Source: a virus. Taken from it: a DNA stretch of 53,452 nucleotides. This document shows positions 7,654 through 15,821 of the stretch, piece by piece (positions within the stretch are counted from its first letter, which is position 1; each line of letters begins with the position of its first letter). The stretch spans positions 1 through 53,452 of the IMG/VR virus record IMGVR_UViG_3300018933_000007; one strand, written 5' to 3'. Both the position numbers and the translations under genes were made by a program. The notes beneath the pieces are model-generated. The model worked only from the letters and a program-made list of their open reading frames with translations, ran no database searches and was not told the DNA's origin.

Positions 7654-8664
7654 TCAGGCCACGGTGTACGCGTTGGACGCGGGCGAAGTAGCGGACTGCA
7701 GCTGGCCGATCGCGGTTACGGTGAACGTCACGATCGCGCCGACCTGGAGACCCGGCACGTTGGCCGTCAGCGCGGCCGGGCCGACGTGGACGGCCTGGCC
7801 CGAGGAGGCCTCCACGTCGTAGCCGCCGGACGGCTGGCCGGAGCTCGGCGCTGTCCAGGTGACCGTCGCGGTGCCCGCCGTGCCCTGGGCCGCCACGGTC
7901 GGCTTGCCGGGCGCGGTCGGCGCCCCGTACGAGCCCGGCACGATGGTGCCGTTCTGGCGGTAGATGGGGTTCGAGGCGTTGTCGGCCGCCAGCGAGCCGG
8001 GGCGGACCAGGTCCTCGTTGCTCGGCTTGACGGCGGCCGCCGACCAGGGCGAGTACGCGCCGGAGCCGTTGCGGTTTCCCGCCCGGACCCGGAACTTGTA
8101 CGCCTGACCGCCGGTCACGTTCTCGAAGCGGAGGCTGGTCTTGTCGGCGCCCGCGTAGAAGTGGCCGCCGGTGTCCGACTCCACGACGTACTGCAGCACC
8201 GGAGCGTCCACGGCCGGGTCCGCCACCGGCGTCCACGACACCGTGATGTACCGGTCCCCAGCCACCGCCGTCGGCGCGGCCGGGGCGACCGGCACGGCCG
8301 ACGAGCCCGCCGGTACGGCACCCACAGCCGCCGTCTCCAGCGTGCCCTGCATCCACAGATCCGCGTCGATCAGCTCGGGATTGCCGTTGCCGACCGGAGA
8401 GTCCGTCCAGGTGGTGTCCTTGTTGGACGCGGGCGGCGGGCCCGACGGCGCCTTGTAGACCGGCTCGACGTCCTGGATCGTGTTGTAGACCGTCTCGCGA
8501 GTCTCGGTGAAGCCGGTCGGCGTCGGCGCCCAGTCGCTGGCGTCGACACGGCCCGCCTCGGTGGTGTCGGGCTGCGAGGCCGCGACCGGCGCCGAGCCCG
8601 GCTGGCCCTTGGTGCCGATCGCGCCGTCGGTCTCGTAGGTCTTGGTCTGGTCGGTCGCGGCCAT
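7654..8664 (-). CDS. fibronectin type III domain virion protein
   Basis: The 336-residue protein has two fibronectin type III repeats. The first, about residues 127-215, has ITVSWTPV, YVVES and YKFRVRAGNRNGSGAYSPWS. The second, about 248-336, has ATVTWTAPSSG, YDVEASSG and VTFTVTAIG. Residues 1-125 are low-complexity and probably anchor the protein to the particle. Phage FnIII modules are surface displays that may bind carbohydrate or host envelope. It is followed by a strong terminator and preceded by a small charged protein gene. Confidence 0.82.
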   Translation of the reverse strand: MAATDQTKTYETDGAIGTKGQPGSAPVAASQPDTTEAGRVDASDWAPTPTGFTETRETVYNTIQDVEPVYKAPSGPPPASNKDTTWTDSPVGNGNPELIDADLWMQGTLETAAVGAVPAGSSAVPVAPAAPTAVAGDRYITVSWTPVADPAVDAPVLQYVVESDTGGHFYAGADKTSLRFENVTGGQAYKFRVRAGNRNGSGAYSPWSAAAVKPSNEDLVRPGSLAADNASNPIYRQNGTIVPGSYGAPTAPGKPTVAAQGTAGTATVTWTAPSSGQPSGGYDVEASSGQAVHVGPAALTANVPGLQVGAIVTFTVTAIGQLQSATSPASNAYTVA

Positions 8665-8678
8665 CGCAGCCCGCTCCT

Positions 8679-8945
8679 TTACTCGTCAGCAGGCGCGGAC
8701 GCCTGCGCCTTCTTGGCCGGAGCGCGCTTCACGCGGGCGGCGGGCTTCTCCTCGCCCTCGACCTGCTCCGGCTCCGAGGGGCTCTTTTCGGCCGCCTTCT
8801 CCTCTGCCTCCGGGGACTCTTCGGCCACCGGGGCACCGAACGCGACGGCCACCTGGTCGAGGTTCGCGTACGGGCTGCCGCCGACGCCGGAGGTGTCGAG
8901 CGTGCCGGTGACCAGCAGCGCTCGCTCGGAATCACTCATGCTCAT
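8679..8945 (-). CDS. small charged-tail protein of unknown function
   Basis: An 88-residue protein. The N-terminal half (SERALLVTGTLDTSGVGG) may fold; the second half is an acidic stretch followed by a Lys/Ala/Pro-rich tail. ATG 8945 lies about ten bases after AAGG. GTG 8954, overlapping the previous stop, is an alternative start. It lies between two virion genes. Confidence 0.6.
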   Translation of the reverse strand: MSMSDSERALLVTGTLDTSGVGGSPYANLDQVAVAFGAPVAEESPEAEEKAAEKSPSEPEQVEGEEKPAARVKRAPAKKAQASAPADE

Positions 8946-8950
8946 GAGAC

Positions 8951-9334
8951 TCACGCCTTGAAGAGGGGTTCGATGATGACGCGGACGTCTTGGTCCACGG
9001 CCTTGTAGGAGTTGCTGGCCTTGTCGTACTCGTGCTCGACGACGATGGCCGTCAGCGGCTTCGCGTCCTCGGGCTTGCGGGTCTCGACGTTGCCCAGCAC
9101 CCGCAGCAGCTCAGGGTCGGCGGAGATGTCGTCGTCTACGACCAGCACACCCTTGCGGACCGCGCGGGCGAACGGCGCCAGCAGCGCCGTGTCCCGGGAG
9201 ACGAACTGGACGTCGCCGCCCATGTCGTCACCAGCGCCCTCGAAGCGGAGGTACGACTTGGGCTTGTCCGGGTCCGGGGTGACGACGACGACACCCTTCG
9301 ACGGGTTGGACACCTGCAGCTGCTGGACCGGCAT
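8951..9334 (-). CDS. small virion-region protein of unknown function
   Basis: A 127-residue protein starting at ATG 9334 behind CTAGGAGG, beginning MPVQQLQVSNPSKGVVVV and ending VRVIIEPLFKA. The length and beta-rich pattern would suit a head-completion or decoration subunit. No family is recognised. The frame extends upstream to 9478, but that part spans a hairpin and is not coding. Confidence 0.65.
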   Translation of the reverse strand: MPVQQLQVSNPSKGVVVVTPDPDKPKSYLRFEGAGDDMGGDVQFVSRDTALLAPFARAVRKGVLVVDDDISADPELLRVLGNVETRKPEDAKPLTAIVVEHEYDKASNSYKAVDQDVRVIIEPLFKA

Positions 9335-9401
9335 GACGCCTCCTAGGTCAAGGGACGGATCTTCCGTCACACCTTGAGAGCCCCAGCCCCACCCCAGACA
9401 G

Positions 9402-9440
9402 CACTCAACCCCCGGGAAGGGGGAACCCGGGGGTTGAGTG
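9402..9440. terminator. 15-bp hairpin
   Basis: Perfect inverted repeat CACTCAACCCCCGGG and its complement around a 9-base loop. It lies upstream of the 8951-9334 gene, so it may be a leader hairpin or an attenuator rather than a simple terminator. Confidence 0.6.
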
Positions 9441-9487
9441 TGGCGGCCGGAGAACGGAGCCGCGCGAGGGCCCACCACAAACCCTCT

Positions 9488-9522
9488 TCACCCCCTAGGT
9501 ACGCGAGCGCCACACGAGACAG
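9488..9522 (-). promoter_or_regulatory. late-gene start element in the capsid-downstream gap
   Basis: The minus strand reads CTGTC, 21 bases, AGGGGGTGA. It shares the longer block GCACTGTCTCGT with the copy at 11429-11463. GTGTGGC after CTGTC can pair with GCCACAC about 70 bases downstream. No start codon follows closely; the next gene begins at 9334. Confidence 0.65.
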
Positions 9523-9647
9523 TGCCTGTGGCGCATTTTCTCCTGCGGGGGCAGAATTACTGAAGGTGGGGTTCCAACTACGCGCCGAGTGTGCTTAGGT
9601 GAGAATATGTCACTCCGCCAGACGACATACCGAGCGTCCGCCCGGCA

Positions 9648-9682
9648 GTGAACCCTCGCCCCTTCGGGGGCGAGGGGCTCAC
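9648..9682. terminator. TTCG-loop hairpin
   Basis: Stem of at least 10 bp (CCCTCGCCCC and its complement) with a TTCG tetraloop, typical of a stable terminator. Confidence 0.6.
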
Positions 9683-9761
9683 GAGGCCACGACTGCGCGC
9701 CCACACGCGGTTGCAGTGCCCGAGCCGATGGCGACCGCTCCCGAAGTCCCGGTGGGCAAGA

Positions 9762-9796
9762 CGAAGGCCCCCTCGTCCGCAGCGAGGGGGCCTTCG
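9762..9796 (-). terminator. terminator of the capsid gene
   Basis: A 14-bp perfect stem (CGAAGGCCCCCTCG and its complement) with a 7-base loop, 46 bases past the capsid stop codon. Confidence 0.8.
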
Positions 9797-9841
9797 TTGA
9801 TGATGCCAGAGCCGGGCCATCCGGGGGCAGCCCGTGGGGAC

Positions 9842-10828
9842 TTACGACTTGACGATCTTCGCCAGGCCGCGCGGGTTGAGGATGAGCATGCTCACCATCT
9901 CGTCGAACACCCAGCCCTTCCAGAAGCTCTCGACCCGGTGGTTCTCCTCGACGTCGAGGCTGTACAGCACCGGGAAGACACCCAGGAACTGGGGGTCCGG
10001 CGTCAGGAACGTCTCGCCCTGCGGGATGACGATCGAGCGCTGGATCTGGAACTCGCCGAAGCTGGTGATGGTCTCACCGGCGACGACGCGGTCCTTGAAG
10101 GCCCAACCGGTCTGGTTGATGTCCCACCGGTACATGTCCCGGTAGTCCATCGGGTTGATCAGGATCCGGCTGGACTGCAGCTCGTGCATGTCGGTCATGG
10201 AGACCGCGCTGTAGAGCGAGCCCGGGGTGAGGTAGCCGGAGGCCTCCGTGATGACGTGGTTCGGTGTGACCGTGTGGTCGGACCGGCCCGCGTAGTCGGA
10301 GATCGCGGCCTGCAGGATGGTGACCAGGCGCGAGTCCTCCTGCTTGAGGATCGCCTGCTTGGTCTCGTCCTGGGCCTGCTCGACGGCGTTGATCCGCAGG
10401 TAGAGCAGGTCTTCCTTGCGGATCGCCGGACGGCTCGCGATGCGGAAGAACCGCACCTGGATCCGCTTGCCTTCGAACGGCGTGATGCGGACCTCGCCGT
10501 CCGTGCCGGACATGATGTACGCCTGTCCGAGGTCGTCCCAGACGTCGTACTCGACCGGCGTACCGGGGGTGCAGGGGTCCTCGACGAGGACGTTGCGCGT
10601 GATGCCCTGGTAGCGCAGCTTGAGCTGGATGGGGCCGATCATGCCGACGCCGAGGCGGCGGATGCCGTTCACCTGGTCGGAGGCGACGGCCTGGAGGCGC
10701 TGGCGCTTGGCCTCGAAGGTGAGGGGCTGGTTACCACGGGCCTCGCGGCGGGCGAGGATCTCGGAGACGTAGTCGTCCGACTTCTTCGCGGTGCGAACGT
10801 GGCCGGTGGCGGCGGGCGCTGCGGTCAT
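9842..10828 (-). CDS. major capsid protein (probable)
   Basis: The 328-residue protein lies next to scaffold-like and protease genes and is followed by a strong terminator. It has a helical, charged N-terminal region (ILARREARGNQPLTFEAKRQRLQ), a beta-rich middle with FEGKRIQVRFFRIASRP, and a C-terminal half with ILINPMDYRDMYRWDI, GETFLTPDPQF and FDEMVSMLILNPRGLAKIV, consistent with large-capsid actinophage shell proteins. The role rests on position and general pattern. ATG 10828 follows GAGAGGA. The longer open frame upstream overlaps the next gene out of phase. Confidence 0.75.
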   Translation of the reverse strand: MTAAPAATGHVRTAKKSDDYVSEILARREARGNQPLTFEAKRQRLQAVASDQVNGIRRLGVGMIGPIQLKLRYQGITRNVLVEDPCTPGTPVEYDVWDDLGQAYIMSGTDGEVRITPFEGKRIQVRFFRIASRPAIRKEDLLYLRINAVEQAQDETKQAILKQEDSRLVTILQAAISDYAGRSDHTVTPNHVITEASGYLTPGSLYSAVSMTDMHELQSSRILINPMDYRDMYRWDINQTGWAFKDRVVAGETITSFGEFQIQRSIVIPQGETFLTPDPQFLGVFPVLYSLDVEENHRVESFWKGWVFDEMVSMLILNPRGLAKIVKS

Positions 10829-10862
10829 GGTGAGTTGAGTCCTCTCGCTCGGCTCAGGCGCG

Positions 10863-11375
10863 TCAGCGCAGTCCGCCGATGGTGATCTTGGACGGGGAGT
10901 TGACCTTGACCAGGCGGGCGACCGGCTGGGCGGAGATCGCCGTGGCGACCGCGCCGTTGGTGGCGAGTGCGAGCTTGCCCCGGCCGGTACCGGCGGTGAT
11001 CGCGTAGACGAGGCGCTCGGTGGTGCCGTTCGGCTCCGTCCAGGCCTGGGTGTCGTCGAACGCGGGGGCGAGGATCTCGAACTCGGCGTCCGAGCCCAGG
11101 ACCCACACCGACGTGGCGTTGACGCCGACGTCGAGCATCGGGTCGAAGCCGTCGCCGCCGACGTAGTCACCGGCGAGGCCGTAGGGCACGCCGTTGGCGC
11201 CGATCAGGCTGACTCGCTCACCGCCGGTCTGGGCCAGGACCATGCCCGGGTAGATGAGGACGCTGCGGTCCCACGCCGGGTCCAGGAAAACGGACTTGGG
11301 GGTTGCCTGCGTCCATGCGTAGAGAGGACGGAGGGTCCTCTTGATGTGAGCGAGGTTTGCCCGCACGCGGATCAT
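10863..11375 (-). CDS. capsid-associated/decoration-type protein (putative)
   Basis: A 170-residue protein from ATG 11375 behind GGAGGG, just before the capsid gene. It starts with MIRVRANLAHIKRTLRPLYA and is otherwise beta-rich (SVWVLGSDAEFEIL, GRGKLALATNG). Gene order suggests a decoration or vertex protein. No motif proves it. A late element with a long leader lies upstream. Confidence 0.55.
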   Translation of the reverse strand: MIRVRANLAHIKRTLRPLYAWTQATPKSVFLDPAWDRSVLIYPGMVLAQTGGERVSLIGANGVPYGLAGDYVGGDGFDPMLDVGVNATSVWVLGSDAEFEILAPAFDDTQAWTEPNGTTERLVYAITAGTGRGKLALATNGAVATAISAQPVARLVKVNSPSKITIGGLR

Positions 11376-11428
11376 GTGTTCCGCCCTCCAGTGGGTCTCG
11401 GCTGGCCGCCGGGACCGGCAGGCCGTCT

Positions 11429-11463
11429 TCACCCCCTAGGCGCGGGCACCAGGTACGAGACAG
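11429..11463 (-). promoter_or_regulatory. late-gene start element before the capsid unit
   Basis: The minus strand reads CTGTC, 21 bases, AGGGGGTGA, preceded by GCA as in the copy at 9488-9522. GTCTCG can pair with CGAGAC close to the GGAGGG ribosome-binding site of the 10863-11375 gene. Confidence 0.7.
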
Positions 11464-11493
11464 TGCTCAACGGCAAGGAATTTCTCCGGACAT

Positions 11494-11530
11494 GACGAAG
11501 GGCCCGGCGGGGAGTGCCGGGCCCTTCGTC
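11494..11530 (-). terminator. terminator after the scaffold-like gene
   Basis: A 15-bp perfect stem (GACGAAGGGCCCGGC and its complement) with a 7-base loop, ten bases past the stop codon at 11540. Confidence 0.85.
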
Positions 11531-11539
11531 GGCAGGGGG

Positions 11540-12409
11540 TCAGTCGAACAGGTCGCCGAGCCCGTCGTCGCCGCCGAGAGGGGCCGCCGAGGCGGTCGCC
11601 TGAGAGGCGAGCGACGGCGCCACACGCTCCGCGCTGCGGGTGGCGACGCGGCCGTTGGCCGGGACGACGGTACGGGCCGTCGCGGACTTCACGACACCGG
11701 CCAGGACGCCGATCTCGTGATTGATGACCGCGTCGGTGAGGCTCGCGTCGGCCTCCAGCCGGGCGGCGACGGAGAGGTCATCGCCGGAGGCGGTACCGGC
11801 CTGGATCCGCAGGCGGGCCAGGCGCAGGCAGGCGTGGGTCCGGCTCGGCGTCGGAGCGGAGCCGCCGCCCGTCTGGGACATCTCGCCGTCCTTCGGGGGA
11901 GCCGAGTTGGACTGGTTGTCGCTGATGGTCCAGGGGAAGGCGACCTCGGGCTGCATCGGGTCCATGGCGCGGACGTCCGTCTCGATGCGCATGGACTCCG
12001 GCGGCGTGGTGGCCACGTCGAGGTGCCCGGAGACCGGGGCGGTGACGTCCTGCAGGTTGCCGTACGGCTCGGCCGGGAGGGTTCCGCCCGGGGTGAGGGC
12101 GGTGTCGGTCGCGGCAGCCGGGACACCGGCGGTGGAGTTCCCGGTCTGTCCGGGCGCCCTCACGTCGTCGTTGGTCTCCGGGGTCGCGGCCTGCTCGGTG
12201 GTCTCGGACGGCGCCTGCGGGGCGGGGTCCGGGATCGGCTGGGCCGGGTTGGCGATGTCGGCCGTCTTGGCGAGGGACTCGACCTCGCTGGTGACACCAG
12301 CCAGACGGGCGATCAGCGCGATCTGCTGACCCTGGACGGCCAGCTGCTTGCGCTGCTCGTCGATGACGGCCTGCTGGGCCTGCAGCGCTGCCATGAGCGG
12401 TCGGCTCAT
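11540..12409 (-). CDS. scaffold-like head protein (putative)
   Basis: The 289-residue protein lies between the protease and capsid genes, the normal place for a scaffold. It has an N-terminal coiled-coil (LQAQQAVIDEQRKQLAVQGQQ), a long Pro/Thr/Ala-rich linker, and a helical C-terminal part (HACLRLARLRIQAG, ARLEADASLTDAVINHEI) ending in GDDGLGDLFD. Near residue 157 it has EVAFPW; TVAFPW recurs in the 745-residue protein at 31348-33585. ATG 12409 follows GAAGGAG. Confidence 0.5.
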   Translation of the reverse strand: MSRPLMAALQAQQAVIDEQRKQLAVQGQQIALIARLAGVTSEVESLAKTADIANPAQPIPDPAPQAPSETTEQAATPETNDDVRAPGQTGNSTAGVPAAATDTALTPGGTLPAEPYGNLQDVTAPVSGHLDVATTPPESMRIETDVRAMDPMQPEVAFPWTISDNQSNSAPPKDGEMSQTGGGSAPTPSRTHACLRLARLRIQAGTASGDDLSVAARLEADASLTDAVINHEIGVLAGVVKSATARTVVPANGRVATRSAERVAPSLASQATASAAPLGGDDGLGDLFD

Positions 12410-12472
12410 ACTGGGCACTCCTTCAAAGCCTTCGGGGCTCACGACGGCTGCCGTGGGCATGTCTTCACTGGT

Positions 12473-14950
12473 TCAGCTCCAGGCGGGCTTCTCGACAGCA
12501 GGCGCCTTGGAGTAGTTCGAGTTGACCTCGCCGGGGGTCAGGAGCTGAGCGCGCTGGCAGCTCGGGCAGACGTCTCCGGCGACGATGCCGTCGGCCGCCG
12601 CGCCGGGGTTGCCCATGTCCTGGGTCTGCGGCGGGGTGGCGTCGGCGCCGAACCCGCAGCTCGGGCAGAACAGATCCGCGACGCCGTCGCCGGGCTGGCC
12701 CAGCATCGGTGCCGGTGCCATGCCGTAGGGCGCATCGTCCTGATCGAGCTTCTCGTTCGGGTTGCTCGGCTCGTCCGGCCGGTAGGGCATGTCCGGTCCC
12801 GGGGTGAACGGGTCGCCGGTGCGGTCCTTGCCCCAGCCGGGCAGCTCACGGGGGCCGACCTGCCCACCCTGCTCCGGGTCGGCCATGCCCCGCTGGACGT
12901 TGACGTTGCCGTCGGGGTCGATCTCGTCCGGCTGGATCATGCCGTCACCATTGCGGTCGGAGACGGCCGGGCCGCCGCGCTGAGTGCCGTCGAGAGCCTG
13001 ATCCCCGAACGGGGACGGCGGCAGGCCGTTCTCGTCGAGCTGCTCGGCGTCGACCATCTGCGGGTCGCCCTCACCCATCGGCTGCCCGTCCGGGCCCAGC
13101 TGCTGCTCTTCGCCGCCGGGGACCGCCTCCTCGCCCTGCGGCATGGCGTTGCCGCTCTGGTCCACCCGCTGCAGCTCGCCGTTGTTGTCGATCAGGGTGG
13201 GGTCGACGATCTGCTTGCGCAGGTCGAGCTGCTTGGCCTTGTCCAGGTCCGGGTCGCGGAACTGCTCCGGCGGGTTGATGAACCCACAGATCTGGCACTG
13301 GATACCGTCGAAGGTGTCCTTGTCTCCGCAGACCGGGCAGTCTTCCTCGCGGAGGGTGTCGACGTCGGCGGGCGCCTTGATCTCTCCGTAGGCATGAGCA
13401 CGGATCGTGCCGTCGTCGTTGATGTACGTGGCGTCAATGAGTAGCGCTTGGCGGCTGCCGAACAGCTTCTGCTGCTCCCACTGAGGACCGGAGACGGGCG
13501 GCTGCGCCGCCGGGGCCTTCTTGGCTCGGGGTGGGTTCCAGCGGACGGTGTCCGCGCCGTGGTAGGGCGCCTTGTCGCCGTAGCCGGAAGGCGTGCGAGG
13601 GAACGGGGACTTGGCGACGTAGGCGGGCACCGTCTTCATCCCGGCGGCCTTGGCGCCCTCGGCCCGGTGGTGACCGTCGGCGACCTGGAAGACGCCGTGC
13701 CGGTGCACCAGAACCAGCGGGGGGACCTGGTCGGGGTTGGTCCGGTAGCCCTCGGCTGCGTAGCGCACGCGGCCGTCGTTCTCGCCGCCGTGGCGCTTGT
13801 GGTCGATGGTGTACGGGTCGACGTGCTGCAGGTGGAACGTCAGGTCGTGGACGCTGTGCCCCTCGGCGTCCGGGTCGTCTGGGCGGCTGTGTGCCAGGTG
13901 ATTCGCAGCGTCGCCGATGCCCCAGCCGTCGGCTCCCGCTGCGGCCTCGCCGTGCACCTCCGGGTCGCCGTAGATGTGGGGGTGCCGGGCGCCGATCTCG
14001 TCCCAGGAGAAGCCGTGGGCAGCTTCCTTCCGGCTTGCTGTTGTCTGCAGGCTGTTGAGGCTCGGCTTCAGCGTCGGGCTGTACGGACGGGTCTGGGTGA
14101 CGGCGTCCTGACGGCGCTTCCGGTCACCCGGGGTTCCCTCGTTCGGCACACGCGGAGCTGCGGGCGCGGGGCGCTCGGCGGGCTGGGAGAGCTTCGGCGG
14201 CGTGACGGGCTGGATATCCTCGTCGTCGTCCTCCTCCAGGTCGTCCGAGTCGAAGTCGGCCGGGTTGAACTCGGCGGTCTTCGCGGCGGCCTTGCCGATG
14301 CCGGAGGCGTCCACGCCGAGGAAGTGAGCGGTCGGGTCGGCAGGAGGCTCAACGAGCACGCTGTTCTCGAAGAAGCGCAGGCCGTAGCAGGTCTCGCGGA
14401 CGAGCTCGCCGACCTTCTTGCCGCCAGCGGTCCGGCGGTAGATCCGCTTGCCCTTCAGGTGGGGGATGTGGGAGCAGTACTCGGCAGGCGTGCGGGCCTC
14501 GTTGCCGCAGGCGGAGCACACCGAGCGTTCGACGTCGCAGCCCATGGAGGTTCGGTCGACTTCACCAGCGAGGATCGCCTTGGCCAGCTTCGGGAAGCGG
14601 ACGGCGTCGATCTCCATGAGGACCTCGGCCCAGGTGTCCGGCGTGCCGTCGGGGTTGCGGTCCTGGTGGAGGGCGGCGTCGATGATGACGCCCCGGGCGC
14701 GCCGGTGGTTGTCGTTGACGTGGTTCACGAAGACCGGTTTGCCGATGAAGGTCCGGTAGGCCTTCTCGATCTCGCTGGAGGGGAACTCGTCGAAGTTGTC
14801 GTTGCACCTTGAGCTGATCGCGCGGCTGCGTACGTACAGGTAGCCGGGACGGGCCTCGTACTGGAAGACCGCGCGGTGGGCTGCCCTGGTGATGCGCTTC
14901 TGGTCGCCGAGCGACGCGGCGATGATCTGGGCCGTGGCGAACTTCAGCAC
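12473..14950 (-). CDS. prohead protease fused to ParB-like, zinc-ribbon and EF-hand modules
   Basis: An 825-residue protein from GTG 14950 behind AGGAGGACC. Residues about 1-212 are a prohead (assemblin-like) serine protease with KPVFVNHVNDNHRRARG (His77) and VDRTSMGCDV (Ser135), plus a CSACGN…EYCSH zinc knuckle. Residues about 360-448 form a ParB-like domain (VPPLVLVHRHGVFQVADGHHRAEGA without its inner variation; core DGHHRAEGAKAAG). Zinc ribbons lie at C538/C541 with C552/C555 and at C762/C765 with C795/C798. Residues 665-676 (DRNGDGMIQPDE) fit a calcium-binding EF-hand loop. Prohead proteases are usually 200-250 residues; the extra 600 are unusual and may act as scaffold or internal protein after cleavage. 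Confidence 0.82.
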   Translation of the reverse strand: MLKFATAQIIAASLGDQKRITRAAHRAVFQYEARPGYLYVRSRAISSRCNDNFDEFPSSEIEKAYRTFIGKPVFVNHVNDNHRRARGVIIDAALHQDRNPDGTPDTWAEVLMEIDAVRFPKLAKAILAGEVDRTSMGCDVERSVCSACGNEARTPAEYCSHIPHLKGKRIYRRTAGGKKVGELVRETCYGLRFFENSVLVEPPADPTAHFLGVDASGIGKAAAKTAEFNPADFDSDDLEEDDDEDIQPVTPPKLSQPAERPAPAAPRVPNEGTPGDRKRRQDAVTQTRPYSPTLKPSLNSLQTTASRKEAAHGFSWDEIGARHPHIYGDPEVHGEAAAGADGWGIGDAANHLAHSRPDDPDAEGHSVHDLTFHLQHVDPYTIDHKRHGGENDGRVRYAAEGYRTNPDQVPPLVLVHRHGVFQVADGHHRAEGAKAAGMKTVPAYVAKSPFPRTPSGYGDKAPYHGADTVRWNPPRAKKAPAAQPPVSGPQWEQQKLFGSRQALLIDATYINDDGTIRAHAYGEIKAPADVDTLREEDCPVCGDKDTFDGIQCQICGFINPPEQFRDPDLDKAKQLDLRKQIVDPTLIDNNGELQRVDQSGNAMPQGEEAVPGGEEQQLGPDGQPMGEGDPQMVDAEQLDENGLPPSPFGDQALDGTQRGGPAVSDRNGDGMIQPDEIDPDGNVNVQRGMADPEQGGQVGPRELPGWGKDRTGDPFTPGPDMPYRPDEPSNPNEKLDQDDAPYGMAPAPMLGQPGDGVADLFCPSCGFGADATPPQTQDMGNPGAAADGIVAGDVCPSCQRAQLLTPGEVNSNYSKAPAVEKPAWS

Positions 14951-15259
14951 CGGGGTCCTCCTGTGCGGGCGGCGGCGCGTGGTGCGCCCTCGCCCCTTGG
15001 GGCGGCCCGGTGAGGGAGGAACAGGAAGAGGGGTCAGCGGCAACCTTGTGGCGCCCGGCGGCAACGTATGGGCGACGAAGTTGTGTAGAAGCGGTGGACG
15101 AGGGAAGCCGATGGCCAGGTGTGAGGCAGAATCCAGGTCAAGCGTCCGGTTTTTGCGGCCCGCCGGATGGGGGATGTTGCTCTCTTTGGCGACAAATAGA
15201 CTTTTTAAAGATTTGCCGCTACCGTTCACCCGGTGCGTCGTTGATCCGATGTGACGCCC
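14951..15259. other. leader region of the protease unit with an AT-rich island
   Basis: This 309-bp gap holds a late element (14990-15024) and, at about 15185-15220, an AT-rich patch around ACTTTTTAAAG with partly inverted flanks (GGCGACAAAT and ATTTGCCG). The minus-strand frame remains open but has no ribosome-binding site and poor codon bias. I see no clear promoter. Confidence 0.5.
14990..15024 (-). promoter_or_regulatory. late-gene start element upstream of the protease gene
   Basis: The minus strand reads CTGTT, 21 bases, AAGGGGCGA. TCCTCC in the spacer can pair with GGAGGA of the protease Shine-Dalgarno (6 bp). Confidence 0.65.
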
Positions 15260-15339
15260 GTAGACCAGCAAAGAAGAGGACCCCGGCCGACCTTCCTGGC
15301 GAGGAAGTGTGGTCGGCCGGGGTCCGGCTCCGGTCTACG
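15260..15339 (-). terminator. two-tier hairpin terminator after the holin-like gene
   Basis: A 15-bp perfect inner stem (15278-15292 with 15311-15325, GGACCCCGGCCGACC) inside an outer GTAGACC/GGTCTAC pairing. It lies 20 bases past the stop codon at 15358. Confidence 0.82.
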
Positions 15340-15357
15340 TCAGCTGTAGATGGCGGT

Positions 15358-15657
15358 CTACTGCCGGTCGTCCGGAGGGGTATCCGACGTGGCGGTCGCC
15401 GGATCTGCGCTGGTCTTGCGGTGCCGTCCCGTGTAGGTCGGCTTGGCGGTGGAGCCGAGGAGCAGGCCCGCGAGTGGCCAGCGGGATTGAAGAGCATCTG
15501 CCACGAGCCAGTAGACCCCGGTCAGGAGGCCGGTCAGCGCGAAGCTGATCTCGCTCTCCCACTCGGCGGGCACCGTGATGTTGTGCGTGGCGGCGAAGGA
15601 CAGGGCGGCTCCGACGATCGCCGGGACCACGGTGCGCACAAGGCCGGGAGTGGCCAT
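15358..15657 (-). CDS. holin-like small membrane protein
   Basis: A 99-residue protein from ATG 15657 behind GAGGAG. It has two hydrophobic segments, about residues 5-25 (VRTVVPAIVGAALSFAA) and 36-65 (FALTGLLTGVYWLVADALQ), a short GLLLGS patch, and a charged hydrophilic tail, as in small actinophage holins. It would form inner-membrane pores that release or activate the amidase encoded at 22243-23169. The frame extends upstream to 15744, but that part contains a late element and is probably leader. Confidence 0.65.
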   Translation of the reverse strand: MATPGLVRTVVPAIVGAALSFAATHNITVPAEWESEISFALTGLLTGVYWLVADALQSRWPLAGLLLGSTAKPTYTGRHRKTSADPATATSDTPPDDRQ

Positions 15658-15688
15658 GGTGACTCCTCGGGCAGGGGACAGGGTCTTC

Positions 15689-15723
15689 TCGTCCCTTGCT
15701 GCCAGAGCCGTGTCCGCAGACAG
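15689..15723 (-). promoter_or_regulatory. late-gene start element upstream of the holin-like gene
   Basis: The minus strand reads CTGTC, 21 bases, AAGGGACGA, with GAGGAG and ATG about 20-30 bases further on. The exact spacing supports reading this stretch as a leader rather than coding sequence. Confidence 0.6.
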
Positions 15724-15790
15724 GAGGTCGGCGGTCATGGCCATAAGTCGTCCTCCCCCGTCAGTCAGCCGCTGTCCGTTCGCTGCGCTG

Positions 15791-15821
15791 ATCGTATGAC
15801 GACAGGTGGGGGCGGTGTCAA
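15791..15821 (-). promoter_or_regulatory. candidate promoter for the holin-like gene
   Basis: The minus strand has TTGACA (plus 15816-15821) and TACGAT (plus 15791-15796) separated by 19 bases. The -35 lies in one arm of the inverted repeat at 15817-15862, so a protein bound there would block it. Confidence 0.45.

Larger units (their letters stand above)
9335..9841. other. 507-bp non-coding block: three hairpins and one late element
   Basis: This gap between the capsid gene and the 8951-9334 gene holds terminator-like hairpins at 9762-9796, 9648-9682 and 9402-9440, a late element at 9488-9522, and a comparatively AT-rich patch (about 9530-9640). Short open frames on both strands lack ribosome-binding sites and normal codon bias. 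I find no tRNA and no convincing -35/-10 pair. Confidence 0.6.

Noticed and set aside
9525-9590. Possible plus-strand tRNA (GGCGC…GCGCC with a GGTTC-like segment)
   Set aside because: 57 bases only and the T-stem does not pair.
9690-9770. tRNA-like pairing GCCCAC…GTGGGC in the capsid-downstream gap
   Set aside because: About 60 bases, with no T-loop consensus and no proper anticodon arm.
14951-15271. N-terminal extension of the prohead protease to 15271
   Set aside because: Spans a late element, an AT-rich patch and part of a terminator; AGGAGGACC marks GTG 14950.
15658-15744. N-terminal extension of the holin-like protein to ATG 15744
   Set aside because: The stretch contains a perfectly spaced CTGTC-N21-AAGGGACGA element, and GAGGAG precedes ATG 15657.
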